In this document: positions 7,206-16,255 of the stretch, piece by piece
Position numbering within the stretch: position 1 is the stretch's first letter
How the letters are laid out: each line of letters opens with the position of its first letter
From: Rhizobacter sp. OV335
GTDB lineage: Bacteria; Pseudomonadota; Gammaproteobacteria; Burkholderiales; Burkholderiaceae_C
Direction: 5' to 3'
DNA length: 64,000 nucleotides
NCBI RefSeq assembly: GCF_900142965.1
Contig: NZ_FRCQ01000023.1
Location: 33,777 to 97,776, forward strand
Program-made: the position numbers and the translations under genes
Notes under the pieces: generated by a model
The model's database searches: none
Seen by the model: the letters and a program-made list of their open reading frames with translations, nothing else
Told to the model about the DNA's origin: nothing

Positions 7206-8123
7206 ATGACTGCGCGATACCAGGGCGTGTTCCCGGTGGTGCCCACCACCTTCACCGACAGCGGCGAACTCGACCTGCCGAGCCAGAAGCGCTGCGTCGA
7301 TTTCATGATCGATGCCGGCTCGACCGGGTTGTGCATCCTCGCCAACTTCTCCGAGCAGTTCGTCATCGCCGATGCCGAGCGCGAGCTGCTGACGACCACC
7401 ATCCTCGAACACGTGGCCGGCCGCGTGCCGGTGATCGTGACGACCACGCACTTCAGCACGCGGCTGTGCATCGAGCGCAGCCTGCGGGCGCAGCAGCAGG
7501 GCGCGGCGATGGTGATGGCGATGCCGCCGTACCACGGCGCGACGCTGCGCGTGCCGGAGGGGCAGTCGATTGAGTTCTTCTCGCGCCTGTCCGAGGCGCT
7601 GACGATTCCGATCATGGTGCAGGACGCGCCCGTCAGCGGCACCACGCTGAGCGCGGCCACGCTGGCGCGGATCGCGCGCGAGACCGCGAACGTGCGCTAC
7701 TTCAAGATCGAGGTGCCGCAGGCGGCCGCGAAGCTGCGCGACCTGATCGCGCTGGGCGGCGATGCGATCGAGGGCCCGTGGGACGGCGAGGAAGCGATCA
7801 CGCTGCTGGCCGACCTCGATGCCGGCGCCACCGGTGCAATGACCGGCGGCGGCTTCCCGGACGGCATCCGGCAGATCGTCGATGCCTTCGCGGCGGGCGA
7901 TCGCGAGGGCGCGGTCGCGGCCTATGCGAAGTGGCTGCCGCTGATCAACTTCGAGAACCGCCAGGGCGGCTTCCTGAGCGCGAAGGCGCTGATGAAGGAA
8001 GGCGGCGTCATCGCGTGCGATGCGCCGCGGCATCCGTATCCGCCGATGCACCCGGCCACGCGCGCCGGGTTGCTCGATGCGGCGCGGCGGCTGGATCCGC
8101 TGGTGCTGCGCTGGAGCAAGTGA
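7206..8123 (+). CDS. araD: L-2-keto-3-deoxyarabonate dehydratase (DapA superfamily)
   Basis: A 305-residue class I aldolase/dehydratase of the DHDPS superfamily. The sequence agrees closely, from memory, with the Azospirillum brasilense L-KDA dehydratase: GVFPVVPTTF, GLCILANFSEQF, MAMPPYHGATLRVPE, DAIEGPWDGEEAITLLADL, GATGAMTGGGFPDGI, and the end RRLDPLVLRW. Lys167 in YFKIE is the expected Schiff-base lysine, and the Tyr in PPYHG the partner. It converts L-2-keto-3-deoxyarabonate to alpha-ketoglutarate semialdehyde in non-phosphorylative arabinose breakdown. No other arabinose gene is in the window. The symbol araD is shared with the unrelated ribulose-phosphate epimerase. Its stop directly abuts the convergent stop of the next gene. 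Confidence 0.85.
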   Translation: MTARYQGVFPVVPTTFTDSGELDLPSQKRCVDFMIDAGSTGLCILANFSEQFVIADAERELLTTTILEHVAGRVPVIVTTTHFSTRLCIERSLRAQQQGAAMVMAMPPYHGATLRVPEGQSIEFFSRLSEALTIPIMVQDAPVSGTTLSAATLARIARETANVRYFKIEVPQAAAKLRDLIALGGDAIEGPWDGEEAITLLADLDAGATGAMTGGGFPDGIRQIVDAFAAGDREGAVAAYAKWLPLINFENRQGGFLSAKALMKEGGVIACDAPRHPYPPMHPATRAGLLDAARRLDPLVLRWSK

Positions 8124-10802
8124 TCAGTTGGGCCACATCCGTGTGGTCCAGTCGCTGAAGGTCTTCAGCCGCTGCGCCTCGGCGCCATGGTTGCGCGCCG
8201 AGATCACGCTCCAGCTGGTGTACTGCTCGGTCGTCCAGTCGACCCAGCCGCCCACCAGGTGCGGCTGCCCCTTGCTGTTCAGCGGCAGCGGCGTGCGCTT
8301 CGCATCCAGGCAGAACCGGAAACCCGACTTGACTTCCGACTCGGTGCCGAACATCGCATTCGGATCGCAACGCCGCCACTGCTCGTAGGTGGTGTTCGCA
8401 TACAGCGTGTTGTAGGCCGAGATCGTGCTGTTGATGAACATCAGGTGCAGCCCCGGCGTCACCGCGTCGAGCTGGCGGAAGCGCGTCTTCTCGTAGTCGT
8501 CCGGCCCGCGGTCGACCACCTCACCGACACCCAGCTTGTGGTTCGCGAGATCGGCCTTGCTCTGCAGCCCCTTGTTCTTGAACAGGTTGTTCGGGTCGGT
8601 CGGGTCCGGCACGTTGAACGGCAGGTTGGTGTTGGCCAGTTGCGCGAGCTTGGTGCGCACCTGGAAGTAGCGCGCCAGGTGCATCGCCGACACCGCGGCC
8701 GGTGCCTTGGCCGTCACCAGGTCGTCGACCACCGCGGTCGTGAAGCCCATGTGGTACGGCCAGTCCATCGGCCCTTCGGACGCGCCCGGCCAGCCCGGGT
8801 TCACCGTCATCTGCAGCTGGTACCACTGGTTCGTGCGGTAGAACGACACCAGCCGCGGCTCCCACGAGAAGTAGTTCTCTCGGCCGTTCACCGGCACGTA
8901 CAGGATGTGCGGCGCCATGTAGAACACGCTGGGCCAGCTGAACGGCCAGCCACGCTTCTCGCCGACACCCACCCACTGCCCGCTCGCATTGCGCGAGCCG
9001 TGCAGCACGTCCTGCGGCCCTTCGAGGCCGTAGGTGTGGGCCAGCTCCCATTGCTTGACGCCCATCCAGCGGATCACGCCGAACAGCGCACGTTCGATGA
9101 AGGCTTCCTTCGTGAAGGCCGCCGGCAGGTTGGCCGCGCTCGCGGTCTGCGCCGACATCAGTGCCTGCAGCTTCTTGCCGCCGATCTCGCCGCCATACGG
9201 GTTGGCTGGATCGCCGGAAACGCGCGAGCCGCGACCGCCGCCGGCGAAGTCGATGGTCTTGCCGCCGACGTCGCCCAGCCAGGCCTGCGCGCGCTCGCGC
9301 AGCTCGGGCGTCAGGTGGCTCCAGTCGCCGTACTGGCCGTTCGGGTTCTTGTTGGCCTTCAGGAAGTCGCTGATGCGCTTCACGACCTTGATCGGGTTCG
9401 AGCCGTCGTCGCCCTTGGTTTCGAACAGGCCTTGCGTCTGCCCGGCCTCGGGCGCCCAGATGTCGAGCGGGCTCTCGATCGGCAGCCACGCGCTCCAGTC
9501 CGGGAACTGCAGCGGTACCGGCATCTCGCGGGTGTTCAGCAGCTTGCCCGGGCTCGGGTCCATCGCGGCATCGAGTTCGGGCTGCGTCACCGCGGCGGTG
9601 CTGTTCGCGGGCTTGCCGGTGAACACGTTGACGAAGGACTTCGCATCCGGCAGCACCGCATCGAGGCCCGCGCCTGCTGCCCACTCGGCGATCGGCTTGC
9701 TGTCGAGGCCGGGGCCGGGCTGGTACGGCGGATTCCACGGCGTGGCTTGGGCGACGTGCGGCACCTTGTCGTAGAGCGCCGCGCGCAGGTACGCGGCGAT
9801 CTGCCGTCCCTGGGTCTCGCTCAGCCCATGGAAGCGCGAGCGCTGCACGATCGAGTTGTTCGAGAAGTTGAAGTACTGCAGGTCGCGGCCATCGCTCGCG
9901 TGGCACGACGAACAGGCGGCGCGGATCTTCAGGTTGACGATCGGCGACTTCACCAGCAGGTTGGTGCCGCTCCACAGCGCCTGGCCGGCGGTCGAGTCGG
10001 CCGATGCGGTGCGGCCGGCCGTCTTCTCGGCGCCGATGTCGGCCCACTGCCTGGTCATCGCCAGCAGGTTCTTGCCGCTGTCGTCCTGCAGTTGCAGGTC
10101 GAGGATGCGGTAGCCGTTGGAGCTGCCATCGGTGCCGTTGAAGCGGAACTCGATGCGGTTCCCGCCGGAGGCCACCAGCCGCCCGCGCGTGGTGGCATCG
10201 AGCGGCACGCTGAAGCGGATCGTCAGCAGCCCGCCGTTGACGCCGCCGTGCGAGCGCTCGACGTCGGGCAGCGTGATGGCGGCGTCGCTGATGTCGATCC
10301 ACGGCGCGGCGCTGCCGTTGCGCGCACCGACGATGCGCAGGCTGCCGGCGATCTTCGTCGCCGGCTTCGAAAGGGCTTGGTACTCGGGCGAGTTGTAGAA
10401 GCCGCAGCGGTGGCATTGCACTGCCAGGCGGGTGGCCTGCGCGGCCGCGGTGGCGTCGAGCGTCAGGTCGATGGCGACGATGGTCGGGGCGTCCGGGGCG
10501 CCGGCGCCGAGCACTTCGATCGGCAGCGCGAGCGCGGCGGCGGATGGCGCGGGCGCGGGGGCGGGGGCCGGTGCTGGCGCAGGCGATGGGGCCGGTGCCG
10601 GTGCGGGCGGTGGGGAAGGTGCGGGAGATGGCGCAGGCGCCGGAGCCGGGGCAGGAGAAGGTGCGGGCGCAGGGGCCGGCGGATTGGCACCGCTGTTCGG
10701 TGCCGGCGCGGCCTCATCGTCCTTCGCGCCGCCGCATGCCGCCAGCGCCACGCAGGCTGCCAGCATCGCGAGCCTGCTCTTCGTGATCAACCGCTTCTCC
10801 AT
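8124..10802 (-). CDS. Large lipoprotein with Pro-Ala tether and a cytochrome c haem motif
   Basis: An 892-residue exported protein. It has a type II signal peptide with lipobox LAAC (Cys23). Residues about 33-92 are an almost pure Pro-Ala/Pro-Ser linker, long enough to span periplasm or cell surface. A CxxCH haem site, CSSCH, is at 297-301, followed by ASDGRDLQYFNF. A separate Cys pair (CHRCGFYNS) lies near residue 130. The C-terminal 400 residues are rich in aromatic residues and resemble no family I can name. The ATG at 10802 has AGGGG about 6 nt upstream. A periplasmic or surface electron-transfer or oxidase role is plausible, but the substrate is unknown. Confidence 0.75.
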   Translation of the reverse strand: MEKRLITKSRLAMLAACVALAACGGAKDDEAAPAPNSGANPPAPAPAPSPAPAPAPAPSPAPSPPPAPAPAPSPAPAPAPAPAPAPSAAALALPIEVLGAGAPDAPTIVAIDLTLDATAAAQATRLAVQCHRCGFYNSPEYQALSKPATKIAGSLRIVGARNGSAAPWIDISDAAITLPDVERSHGGVNGGLLTIRFSVPLDATTRGRLVASGGNRIEFRFNGTDGSSNGYRILDLQLQDDSGKNLLAMTRQWADIGAEKTAGRTASADSTAGQALWSGTNLLVKSPIVNLKIRAACSSCHASDGRDLQYFNFSNNSIVQRSRFHGLSETQGRQIAAYLRAALYDKVPHVAQATPWNPPYQPGPGLDSKPIAEWAAGAGLDAVLPDAKSFVNVFTGKPANSTAAVTQPELDAAMDPSPGKLLNTREMPVPLQFPDWSAWLPIESPLDIWAPEAGQTQGLFETKGDDGSNPIKVVKRISDFLKANKNPNGQYGDWSHLTPELRERAQAWLGDVGGKTIDFAGGGRGSRVSGDPANPYGGEIGGKKLQALMSAQTASAANLPAAFTKEAFIERALFGVIRWMGVKQWELAHTYGLEGPQDVLHGSRNASGQWVGVGEKRGWPFSWPSVFYMAPHILYVPVNGRENYFSWEPRLVSFYRTNQWYQLQMTVNPGWPGASEGPMDWPYHMGFTTAVVDDLVTAKAPAAVSAMHLARYFQVRTKLAQLANTNLPFNVPDPTDPNNLFKNKGLQSKADLANHKLGVGEVVDRGPDDYEKTRFRQLDAVTPGLHLMFINSTISAYNTLYANTTYEQWRRCDPNAMFGTESEVKSGFRFCLDAKRTPLPLNSKGQPHLVGGWVDWTTEQYTSWSVISARNHGAEAQRLKTFSDWTTRMWPN

Positions 10803-11033
10803 CTACTGCCCCTGTGTCGAATTGTTCGCGCCAGCGCGGTGACACAAGGCATGCAGGAAACGCACCGTGCGGCGATCAAGGTGAAACCGGTTCCATCGTT
10901 CGAATCTCGACGTTTTTCGCCAGGTTTCCTCTGCGCGAAGTCGATGGATCCGATCCGCAGACGCGATGTCGTCGACGCGCCCTGTCGAAGGTGTGTGGAA
11001 CCGTTACCAGCCCCCTCCCGCCCCGGCACCAAC

Positions 11034-11058
11034 CCTTCGACAGGCTCAGGGCGAACGG
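11034..11058 (-). repeat. Dispersed repeat, copy 1
   Basis: A 25-bp copy of the widespread betaproteobacterial repeat containing CCTTCGACAGGCTCAGG and ending GCGAACGG. A closely similar copy (23 of 25 bases) lies in the opposite orientation at 16970-16994. A partial copy (CCTGTCGAAGG) is at 10981-10991. The copy sits between the lacI-type gene end (11069) and the lipoprotein gene start. Confidence 0.65.
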
Positions 11059-11068
11059 ATTCTTCCGT

Positions 11069-12193
11069 TCAGCGCTTCAACTGCCGCGTCGACTCGCGTG
11101 TCACCAGCAACGGCGGCGGCAGCTCGCCCTCCGGCGCTTCCCCACGCAGCATCGCCAGCACCGCGATCGCACCGAGCTCGCCGAGCTGGTAGATCGGCTG
11201 GCGGATCGTCGTCAGCGGCGGGATCGAATACTGCGAGCCCGGCAGGTCGTCGAAGCCGACCAGGGCCACGTCGTCCGGGATGCGCAGGTTGCGCCGGTAC
11301 AGCCCGAGCGCCGCGCCATACGCCGTCTGGTCGTTGGCCGCGAAGATCGCGCTGAAGTCGATGCGCGATTCGATCAAGTGGCTCACCGCCTTCAGCCCGC
11401 TGGCCTCGTTGAAATCGCCCTGCACCACCAGCGTCGGGTCATACGCGATGCCGGCCTCCTTCAGCGCGCGGCGGTAACCCTCCTTGCGCTCGCGGGCATC
11501 GGCATGGTCGCGCGGGCCGAGGATGTGCACGATGCGCCGGTGGCCGAGCTCGATCAGGTGCCGCGTCGCCATGCGCGCGGCCTCGACGTTCGCGAAGTTC
11601 AGGCTGTACAGGCCAGGGCCCGACAGCTGGCGCCCGGTCACCACCGTCGGCACGCGCCGCGCCACCTGCATCAGCATCTCGTCGGGCAGCCGGCCGGTGA
11701 ACATGATCATGCCGTCGACACGGCGCGACAGCAGCAGGTCGACGCACTTCTTCTCGTCGGCGGCCGTCCAGTGGCCGCTCGCGAACAGCGGCATGTAGCC
11801 GGCCGCGCCCAGCACCGCCTCGATGCCGCGCAGGCCTTCGCCGTAGTACGGGCTGTCGATCGACTGCGTGACGACGCCGATGCTCAGCGTGCGCCCGCCG
11901 GCCAGCCCGCGCGCCACCGGGTTCGGCATGAAGCCCAGCGTGGCGATCGCGGCATCGACCGCCTGCTGCTTGGTGGGGCTCACCTTCGCGCTGCCGTTCA
12001 GGATGCGCGAGACGGTGCTCGACGACACGCCCGCCAGGTCGGCCACCATCTGCAGCGTCACCGACGTGTCGGTCACGGTGACCGCCGCGGCCGGCACGCG
12101 CTTGCGCACGGCCTTGGCGCCGCTGCGCGGCGTGAGCTTCGGCGCAGGCTTCGGGGTGGTCTTGCGGGGGACCTTCTTGGAGATCGCCTTCAT
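11069..12193 (-). CDS. LacI-family transcriptional regulator
   Basis: A 374-residue LacI/PurR-type regulator with a Lys/Pro-rich N-terminal extension of about 44 residues, before the helix-turn-helix at 47-67 (LQMVADLAGVSSSTVSRILNG). The periplasmic-binding-like sensor domain follows (GVVTQSIDSPYYGEGLRGIE, IGHRRIVHILGP-like HRRIVHILG, AIFAANDQTAYGA, VALVGFDD). The ATG at 12193 is chosen, although the frame is open to 12343. It is divergent from atzF with about 170 bp between them. This is the usual layout for a local regulator of the ureide-hydrolysis genes. The ligand is unknown; an allophanate or biuret pathway intermediate or a sugar are both possible. Confidence 0.9.
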   Translation of the reverse strand: MKAISKKVPRKTTPKPAPKLTPRSGAKAVRKRVPAAAVTVTDTSVTLQMVADLAGVSSSTVSRILNGSAKVSPTKQQAVDAAIATLGFMPNPVARGLAGGRTLSIGVVTQSIDSPYYGEGLRGIEAVLGAAGYMPLFASGHWTAADEKKCVDLLLSRRVDGMIMFTGRLPDEMLMQVARRVPTVVTGRQLSGPGLYSLNFANVEAARMATRHLIELGHRRIVHILGPRDHADARERKEGYRRALKEAGIAYDPTLVVQGDFNEASGLKAVSHLIESRIDFSAIFAANDQTAYGAALGLYRRNLRIPDDVALVGFDDLPGSQYSIPPLTTIRQPIYQLGELGAIAVLAMLRGEAPEGELPPPLLVTRESTRQLKR

Positions 12194-12320
12194 GCGTGGC
12201 CGTGCTGCTGTGGGGGAATCGAAAAGTGTACGTTCGTGCATCGATCCCGCGCCGCTTTGAAACACCCCCGAAGGAGCGTATCGGCACCCACGCAACATGA
12301 GGGAAAACCATGGCTCGCAA

Positions 12321-12332
12321 CTTGCATACAAG
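12321..12332. promoter_or_regulatory. CTTGCATACAAG palindrome upstream of atzF (candidate GntR operator)
   Basis: CTTG-CATA-CAAG lies 31 nt before the atzF start. It matches the CTTGTATACAAG type of site often bound by FCD-subfamily GntR regulators. A related site, CTTGTATACATG, lies before the leftward import operon at 29413-29424. The GntR gene at the end of the atzF operon is the obvious candidate to bind both. Binding is inferred. Confidence 0.5.
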
Positions 12333-12362
12333 ATCGCATTCACGATTCAGGAGCCCGACCCC

Positions 12363-14192
12363 ATGCCCCTCGAGCCACGGACCTTGCGTGAACTGCAGCA
12401 GGCGCTGCGCGAAGGCACCCTGACGGTGCGCCGCCTGATGGAGCGCGTGCTGCATGAGCGTGCACGGCACGCGGCCTCGGCCTGGATCGCCGCGCGGACC
12501 GACGCCGAGTTGCTGGCCGAAGCCGATGCCTGCGATGCCCGCGCGCGCGGCGAAGGCGCGGCGCCGTGGGAGCGACTGCCGCTGTTCGGCCTGCCGTTCG
12601 CGGTGAAGGACAACATCGACGTGGCCGGGCTGCCGACCACGGCCGCCTGCCCGGGCTTCGCGACCGGCCCGGCCGCGCGCCACGCGACCGCGGTGCAGCG
12701 GCTGGTCGATGCCGGCGCCATTCCCGTCGGCAAGACCAACCTCGACCAGTTCGCGACCGGCCTGGTCGGCACGCGCTCGCCGTACGGCGCGGTGCCGAAC
12801 CCGTTCGATGCGGCGCATGTGAGTGGCGGTTCCAGTTCGGGCTCGGCCTATGTGGTCGCGACCGGCCAGGTGCCGTTCGCGCTCGGCACCGACACAGCGG
12901 GTTCTGGCCGGGTGCCGGCCGGCTTCTGCCACATCAGCGGGCTGAAGCCGACCAAGGGCTGGCTGCCGTCGACCGGCGTGGTGCCGGCCTGCCGCAGCCT
13001 CGACTGCATCTCGGTGTTCGCATTGACCCCGGAAGACGCCTGGGCGGTCGCGAGCCAGGCCGCCGGGCCCGATCCGCAGGATCCGTTCAGCCGCACGGCG
13101 CTGCCGCCGCGGCTGCGGCTGGATGCGCTGCAGGACCTGGTGGTCGGCATGCCCGACCCGCTGGAGTTCTTCGGCGACACCCAGGCCCGCGACGCCTTCG
13201 ACGCCGCGCTGCAGCACCTGCGCGCGCGCGGCTGCAAGCTGGTGCCGGTGCCGTTCGAGCCGCTCGCGCGCGTCGCTGCGCTGCTGTACCAGGGGCCGTG
13301 GGTGGCCGAGCGCTATGCCGCGGTCGGTGCCTTCCTCGACAGCCATCCGCCCGGCGCCGACCCCACCGTCGCGGCGATCGTGCGCAGCGGCCGCGCGCCG
13401 GCCGCTCACGAGCTGTTCGACGCGCAGTACACGCTGGCCGCGGCGCAGCGGCAAGCCGCCGCGATGTGGGCGCAGGTGGCGGTGCTGGTGGTGCCGAGCG
13501 CGCCGACCCACCCGACGCAGGCCGCGCTGCAGGCCGATCCGTTCGAGCCGAACCGGCGGCTCGGCCACTACACCAACTTCGTCAACCTGCTCGACATGGC
13601 CGCGCATGCACTGCCCGGCCCGATGCGCGCTGACGGGCTGCCGGCCGGCGTGACGCTGATCGGGCCGGCGTTCAGCGATTTCGCGCTGGCCGGGCTCGCG
13701 GCCACGCTGGCGCGCGTGTTCGAACCGACCGCCGGCGTGATGCGCCAGCCGATCGGCGCCGCGCCGGTGCTCGCCGCGAGCGCACCGGCGCAGCCGCTGC
13801 GGATGGTCGTCGTCGGCGCGCACATGAGCGGGCTGGCGCTGAACTGGCAGCTGACCGAACGCGCCGGCCGGCTGCTGCGGCGCACGCACACCGCGCCGGC
13901 CTATCGCCTCTATTCGCTGACCGGCCACGCACCGACGCGACCCGCGCTGGTGCATGTGGGCCCCGAGGCGGGTCGCGCGGTCGACGTGGAGGTGTGGGAG
14001 ATCGACGCGGCGCACGGCGGCAGCTTCCTGCAGATGGTCGGCCCGCCGCTCGCGCTCGGCACGGTGGAGTTGTCCGACGGCACGCAGGAGCGCGGCTTCG
14101 TCTGCGAGCCGCGTGGCGTGGCAGCAGGCGGCAGCGCGTTCGACATCACGGCCTACGGCGGCTGGCGCGGCTTCCTCGCTTCGCTGGGTTGA
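12363..14192 (+). CDS. atzF: Allophanate hydrolase AtzF
   Basis: A 609-residue amidase-signature enzyme that hydrolyses allophanate to ammonia and CO2. The Ser-cisSer-Lys triad is intact: Lys82 in AVKDNID, Ser157 in SGGSSSGSAY, and Ser181 in TDTAGSGRVPA, with the usual 24-residue spacing. Residues about 450-609 form the extra C-terminal domain typical of AtzF (VVVGAHMSGLALNWQLTERA, AYRLYSL, GTVELSDGTQERGFVCEP, DITAYGGWRGFL), which distinguishes it from generic amidases. The ATG at 12363 has AGGAG at 12349. It is first in a five-gene operon with atzG, atzE, atzH and gntR. No urea carboxylase is present, so allophanate must come from biuret or carboxybiuret rather than urea. Confidence 0.92.
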   Translation: MPLEPRTLRELQQALREGTLTVRRLMERVLHERARHAASAWIAARTDAELLAEADACDARARGEGAAPWERLPLFGLPFAVKDNIDVAGLPTTAACPGFATGPAARHATAVQRLVDAGAIPVGKTNLDQFATGLVGTRSPYGAVPNPFDAAHVSGGSSSGSAYVVATGQVPFALGTDTAGSGRVPAGFCHISGLKPTKGWLPSTGVVPACRSLDCISVFALTPEDAWAVASQAAGPDPQDPFSRTALPPRLRLDALQDLVVGMPDPLEFFGDTQARDAFDAALQHLRARGCKLVPVPFEPLARVAALLYQGPWVAERYAAVGAFLDSHPPGADPTVAAIVRSGRAPAAHELFDAQYTLAAAQRQAAAMWAQVAVLVVPSAPTHPTQAALQADPFEPNRRLGHYTNFVNLLDMAAHALPGPMRADGLPAGVTLIGPAFSDFALAGLAATLARVFEPTAGVMRQPIGAAPVLAASAPAQPLRMVVVGAHMSGLALNWQLTERAGRLLRRTHTAPAYRLYSLTGHAPTRPALVHVGPEAGRAVDVEVWEIDAAHGGSFLQMVGPPLALGTVELSDGTQERGFVCEPRGVAAGGSAFDITAYGGWRGFLASLG

Positions 14193-14233
14193 GCACGGTC
14201 CTTGCAGCACTCCCGCGCAAGGAGGTCTCCGCC

Positions 14234-14452
14234 ATGACCGACACCGCGCCATCCGACATCCTCGATTTCGTGCGCGCCAGCGCCCGGCTGCTGGAGCTGC
14301 CGCTCGACGAGGCGCAACTCGCGCGCGTCGCGACGCACCTGGCCCGCACGCGCACGATGGTGGCGCCGCTGCGCCTGCTGCCGCTGGGCGCCGAGCTGGA
14401 GCCGGCCGAGATCTACTGCCCGGCGCCGTTTCCGGCCGAGGATCCGGCATGA
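14234..14452 (+). CDS. atzG: AtzG-like small subunit (DUF4089)
   Basis: A 72-residue protein of the DUF4089/AtzG type (LDFVRASARLLELPLDEAQL, RVATHLARTRTMVAPL, and the acidic end AEIYCPAPFP). AtzG binds the amidase AtzE and completes its active complex, sitting at the dimer interface. GGAGG at 14221 precedes ATG 14234 by 8 nt. The stop TGA overlaps the atzE ATG as ATGA, so the two subunits are translationally coupled. The oxalurate protein HpxX belongs to the same small family, so the function is assigned from the neighbours. Confidence 0.85.
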   Translation: MTDTAPSDILDFVRASARLLELPLDEAQLARVATHLARTRTMVAPLRLLPLGAELEPAEIYCPAPFPAEDPA

Positions 14453-15867
14453 CCGCGCGGCATTCGGTGCATGCAGGGGGCATGAGCACCGGCATGTCCA
14501 TCGTGCGCGCGGTGCGCAGCGGCGAGATGCTGGCCGAAGAGGCGCTCGAGCACTGCATCGCCCGCATCGAGGTCTGCGACGCGCGCGTCAACGCCTTCAC
14601 CGACGGCACCTTCGAGCGCGCGGTGCGCGAGGCGCGCGCGGTCGATGCGCAGCGCGCCCGCGGCGAGGTGCTGCCGGCGCTGGCCGGGCTGCCGTATGCG
14701 GTGAAGAACCTGTTCGACATCGAGGGCCTGACGACGCGTGCCGGCAGCAAGGTCCGCCAGGGCGAACCGCCGGCCACGGCCGACGCCGCACTGGTCGAGC
14801 GCCTGCGCGCGGCCGGCGCGGTGCTGGTCGGCGCGCTGAACATGGACGAGTTCGCGTACGGCTTCACCACCGAGAACAGCCACTACGGCCCGAGCCGCAA
14901 CCCGCGCGACCTCGCGCGCACGGCCGGCGGATCGTCCGGCGGCTGCGGCGCCGCGGTCGCGGCCGGCCAGGTGCCGGTGACGCTCGGCTCCGACACCAAC
15001 GGCTCGATCCGCGTGCCGTCGTCGCTGTGCGGCGTGTGGGGGCTGAAGCCGACCTTCGGGCGCTTGTCGCGGCGCGGCAGCTTCCCGTTCGTCGCGAGCC
15101 TCGACCACCTGGGACCGTTCGCCCGCAGCGTCGAGGACCTGGCCGCCACCTACGACGCGATGCAGGGCCCCGACGCGGCGGACCCCGGCTGCCATGCCGA
15201 ACGCGTGCAGCCGGCGCTGCAGCAGATCGGCCACCCGCTGACCGGCCTGCGCATCGGCGTGCTGGACGGCTACTTCGACGAGCACGCCGGGCCGGCGGCG
15301 CAGCGGGCGGTCGCGATCGCGGCCGAGGTGCTGCATGCGACCCGCCGCGTGCAATGGCCCGATGCCGCGCTCGCGCGCGCCGCCGCCTTCGTGACCAGCG
15401 CGGCCGAGGGCGGCGCGCTGCACCTGCCGACGCTGCGCGAGCGCGCGGCCGACTACGAGCCGCTGTCGGTCGACCGCTTCATCGCCGGCGCGCTGCAGCC
15501 GGCCGAGTGGTACGTGCGGGCGCAGCGCTTCCGGCGCCTGTACCGCGAGCGCGTCAACGCGCTGTTCGCCGACTGGGACGTGCTGCTCGCGCCGGCGACG
15601 CCGGTGCAGGCCACGCTGCTCGGTGCCGAGAGCTTCGACCTGAATGGCGTCGCGATGCCGACGCGCCCGTCGATGGGCCTGCTGACGCAGCCGGTGTCGT
15701 TCGCCGGCTGCCCGGTGGTGGCGGCGCCGCTGTGGCCGGACGGCCTGCTGAAGCTGCCGATCGGCGTGCAGGTGATCGCCGCGCCGTGGCGCGAGGACCT
15801 GGCGCTGCGCGTGGCGCGCTCGCTGGAGGCGAGCGGCGCGGCGGTGTCGCCGGTCGCCGGGATCTGA
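14449..15867 (+). CDS. atzE: 1-carboxybiuret hydrolase subunit AtzE (amidase)
   Basis: A 472-residue amidase-signature enzyme. The triad is Lys86 (YAVKNLFD), Ser162 ([11 protein letters not shown]) and Ser186 ([10 protein letters not shown]). [20 protein letters not shown] and the C-terminal [12 protein letters not shown] are typical of the AtzE/HpxY group. Known AtzE with AtzG deaminates 1-carboxybiuret to 1,3-dicarboxyurea. The start is fixed by the ATGA overlap with atzG; the frame is open far upstream but only because of atzF/atzG shadow sequence. HpxY (oxalurate) is the main alternative. The presence of atzF in the same operon and biuH nearby favours the biuret route. Confidence 0.88.
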   Translation: MTARHSVHAGGMSTGMSIVRAVRSGEMLAEEALEHCIARIEVCDARVNAFTDGTFERAVREARAVDAQRARGEVLPALAGLPYAVKNLFDIEGLTTRAGSKVRQGEPPATADAALVERLRAAGAVLVGALNMDEFAYGFTTENSHYGPSRNPRDLARTAGGSSGGCGAAVAAGQVPVTLGSDTNGSIRVPSSLCGVWGLKPTFGRLSRRGSFPFVASLDHLGPFARSVEDLAATYDAMQGPDAADPGCHAERVQPALQQIGHPLTGLRIGVLDGYFDEHAGPAAQRAVAIAAEVLHATRRVQWPDAALARAAAFVTSAAEGGALHLPTLRERAADYEPLSVDRFIAGALQPAEWYVRAQRFRRLYRERVNALFADWDVLLAPATPVQATLLGAESFDLNGVAMPTRPSMGLLTQPVSFAGCPVVAAPLWPDGLLKLPIGVQVIAAPWREDLALRVARSLEASGAAVSPVAGI

Positions 15868-15880
15868 GGCCTGCACCCGC

Positions 15881-16255
15881 ATGGAGATCAACCGCCCCGA
15901 TGTGCTGGCCGTGCTGACCGCGGCCTTCGAGCGCTACGAGCGCGCGCTGGTCGGCAACGACGTCGCGGTGCTCGACGAGCTGTTCTGGGACAGCCCGCAC
16001 ACGCTGCGCTACGGCGTCGGCGAGAACCTGTACGGCATCGCCGCGATCCGTGCCTTCCGCTCGGCGCGGCCGGCGACCGGCCTCGCGCGCAGCGTGCTGC
16101 GCACGCAGGTCACGACCTACGGCGAGGATTTCGCGACCACCCACATCGAGTTCCAGCGCGAGGGCGGCACGCGGCCCGGCCGGCAGACGCAGACCTGGAT
16201 GCGCACCCCTGACGGCTGGCGTGTCGTATCGGCCCATGTAAGCTTGATGGGATGA
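15881..16255 (+). CDS. atzH: AtzH-like protein (DUF3225, SnoaL-type fold)
   Basis: A 124-residue DUF3225 protein ([70 protein letters not shown]). AtzH from the cyanuric acid pathway converts 1,3-dicarboxyurea to allophanate, preventing a dead-end. The HpxZ proteins of oxalurate breakdown are homologues. It follows atzE by 13 nt, and its TGA overlaps the gntR ATG as ATGA. Its position between atzE and the regulator, with atzF upstream, supports AtzH over HpxZ. Confidence 0.85.
   Translation: MEINRPDVLAVLTAAFERYERALVGNDVAVLDELFWDSPHTLRYGVGENLYGIAAIRAFRSARPATGLARSVLRTQVTTYGEDFATTHIEFQREGGTRPGRQTQTWMRTPDGWRVVSAHVSLMG

Noticed and set aside
10532..10705. Tandem GC-rich DNA repeat or minisatellite
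   Set aside because: It encodes the Pro-Ala linker of the lipoprotein in a single frame and is explained by protein function.
8187..11192. Open frame of 1001 codons on the plus strand opposite the lipoprotein gene
   Set aside because: It is Arg/His/Gln-rich antisense of a GC-rich gene and has no domain. The minus-strand gene has a lipobox, haem site and ribosome site.
12363..14192. Urea amidolyase pathway
   Set aside because: No biotin-dependent urea carboxylase gene is in the window, so the hydrolase does not serve urea here.
11439..14870. Open frame of 1143 codons on the minus strand across atzF, atzG and atzE
   Set aside because: It is a shadow of the atz genes, whose triads, ribosome sites and ATGA overlaps are clear on the plus strand.
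12363..16255. Oxalurate (hpx) operon instead of atz
   Set aside because: hpxW-like gene is absent, AtzF with its C-terminal domain is present, and BiuH is nearby. The alternative is kept only as a caution for atzE, atzG and atzH.
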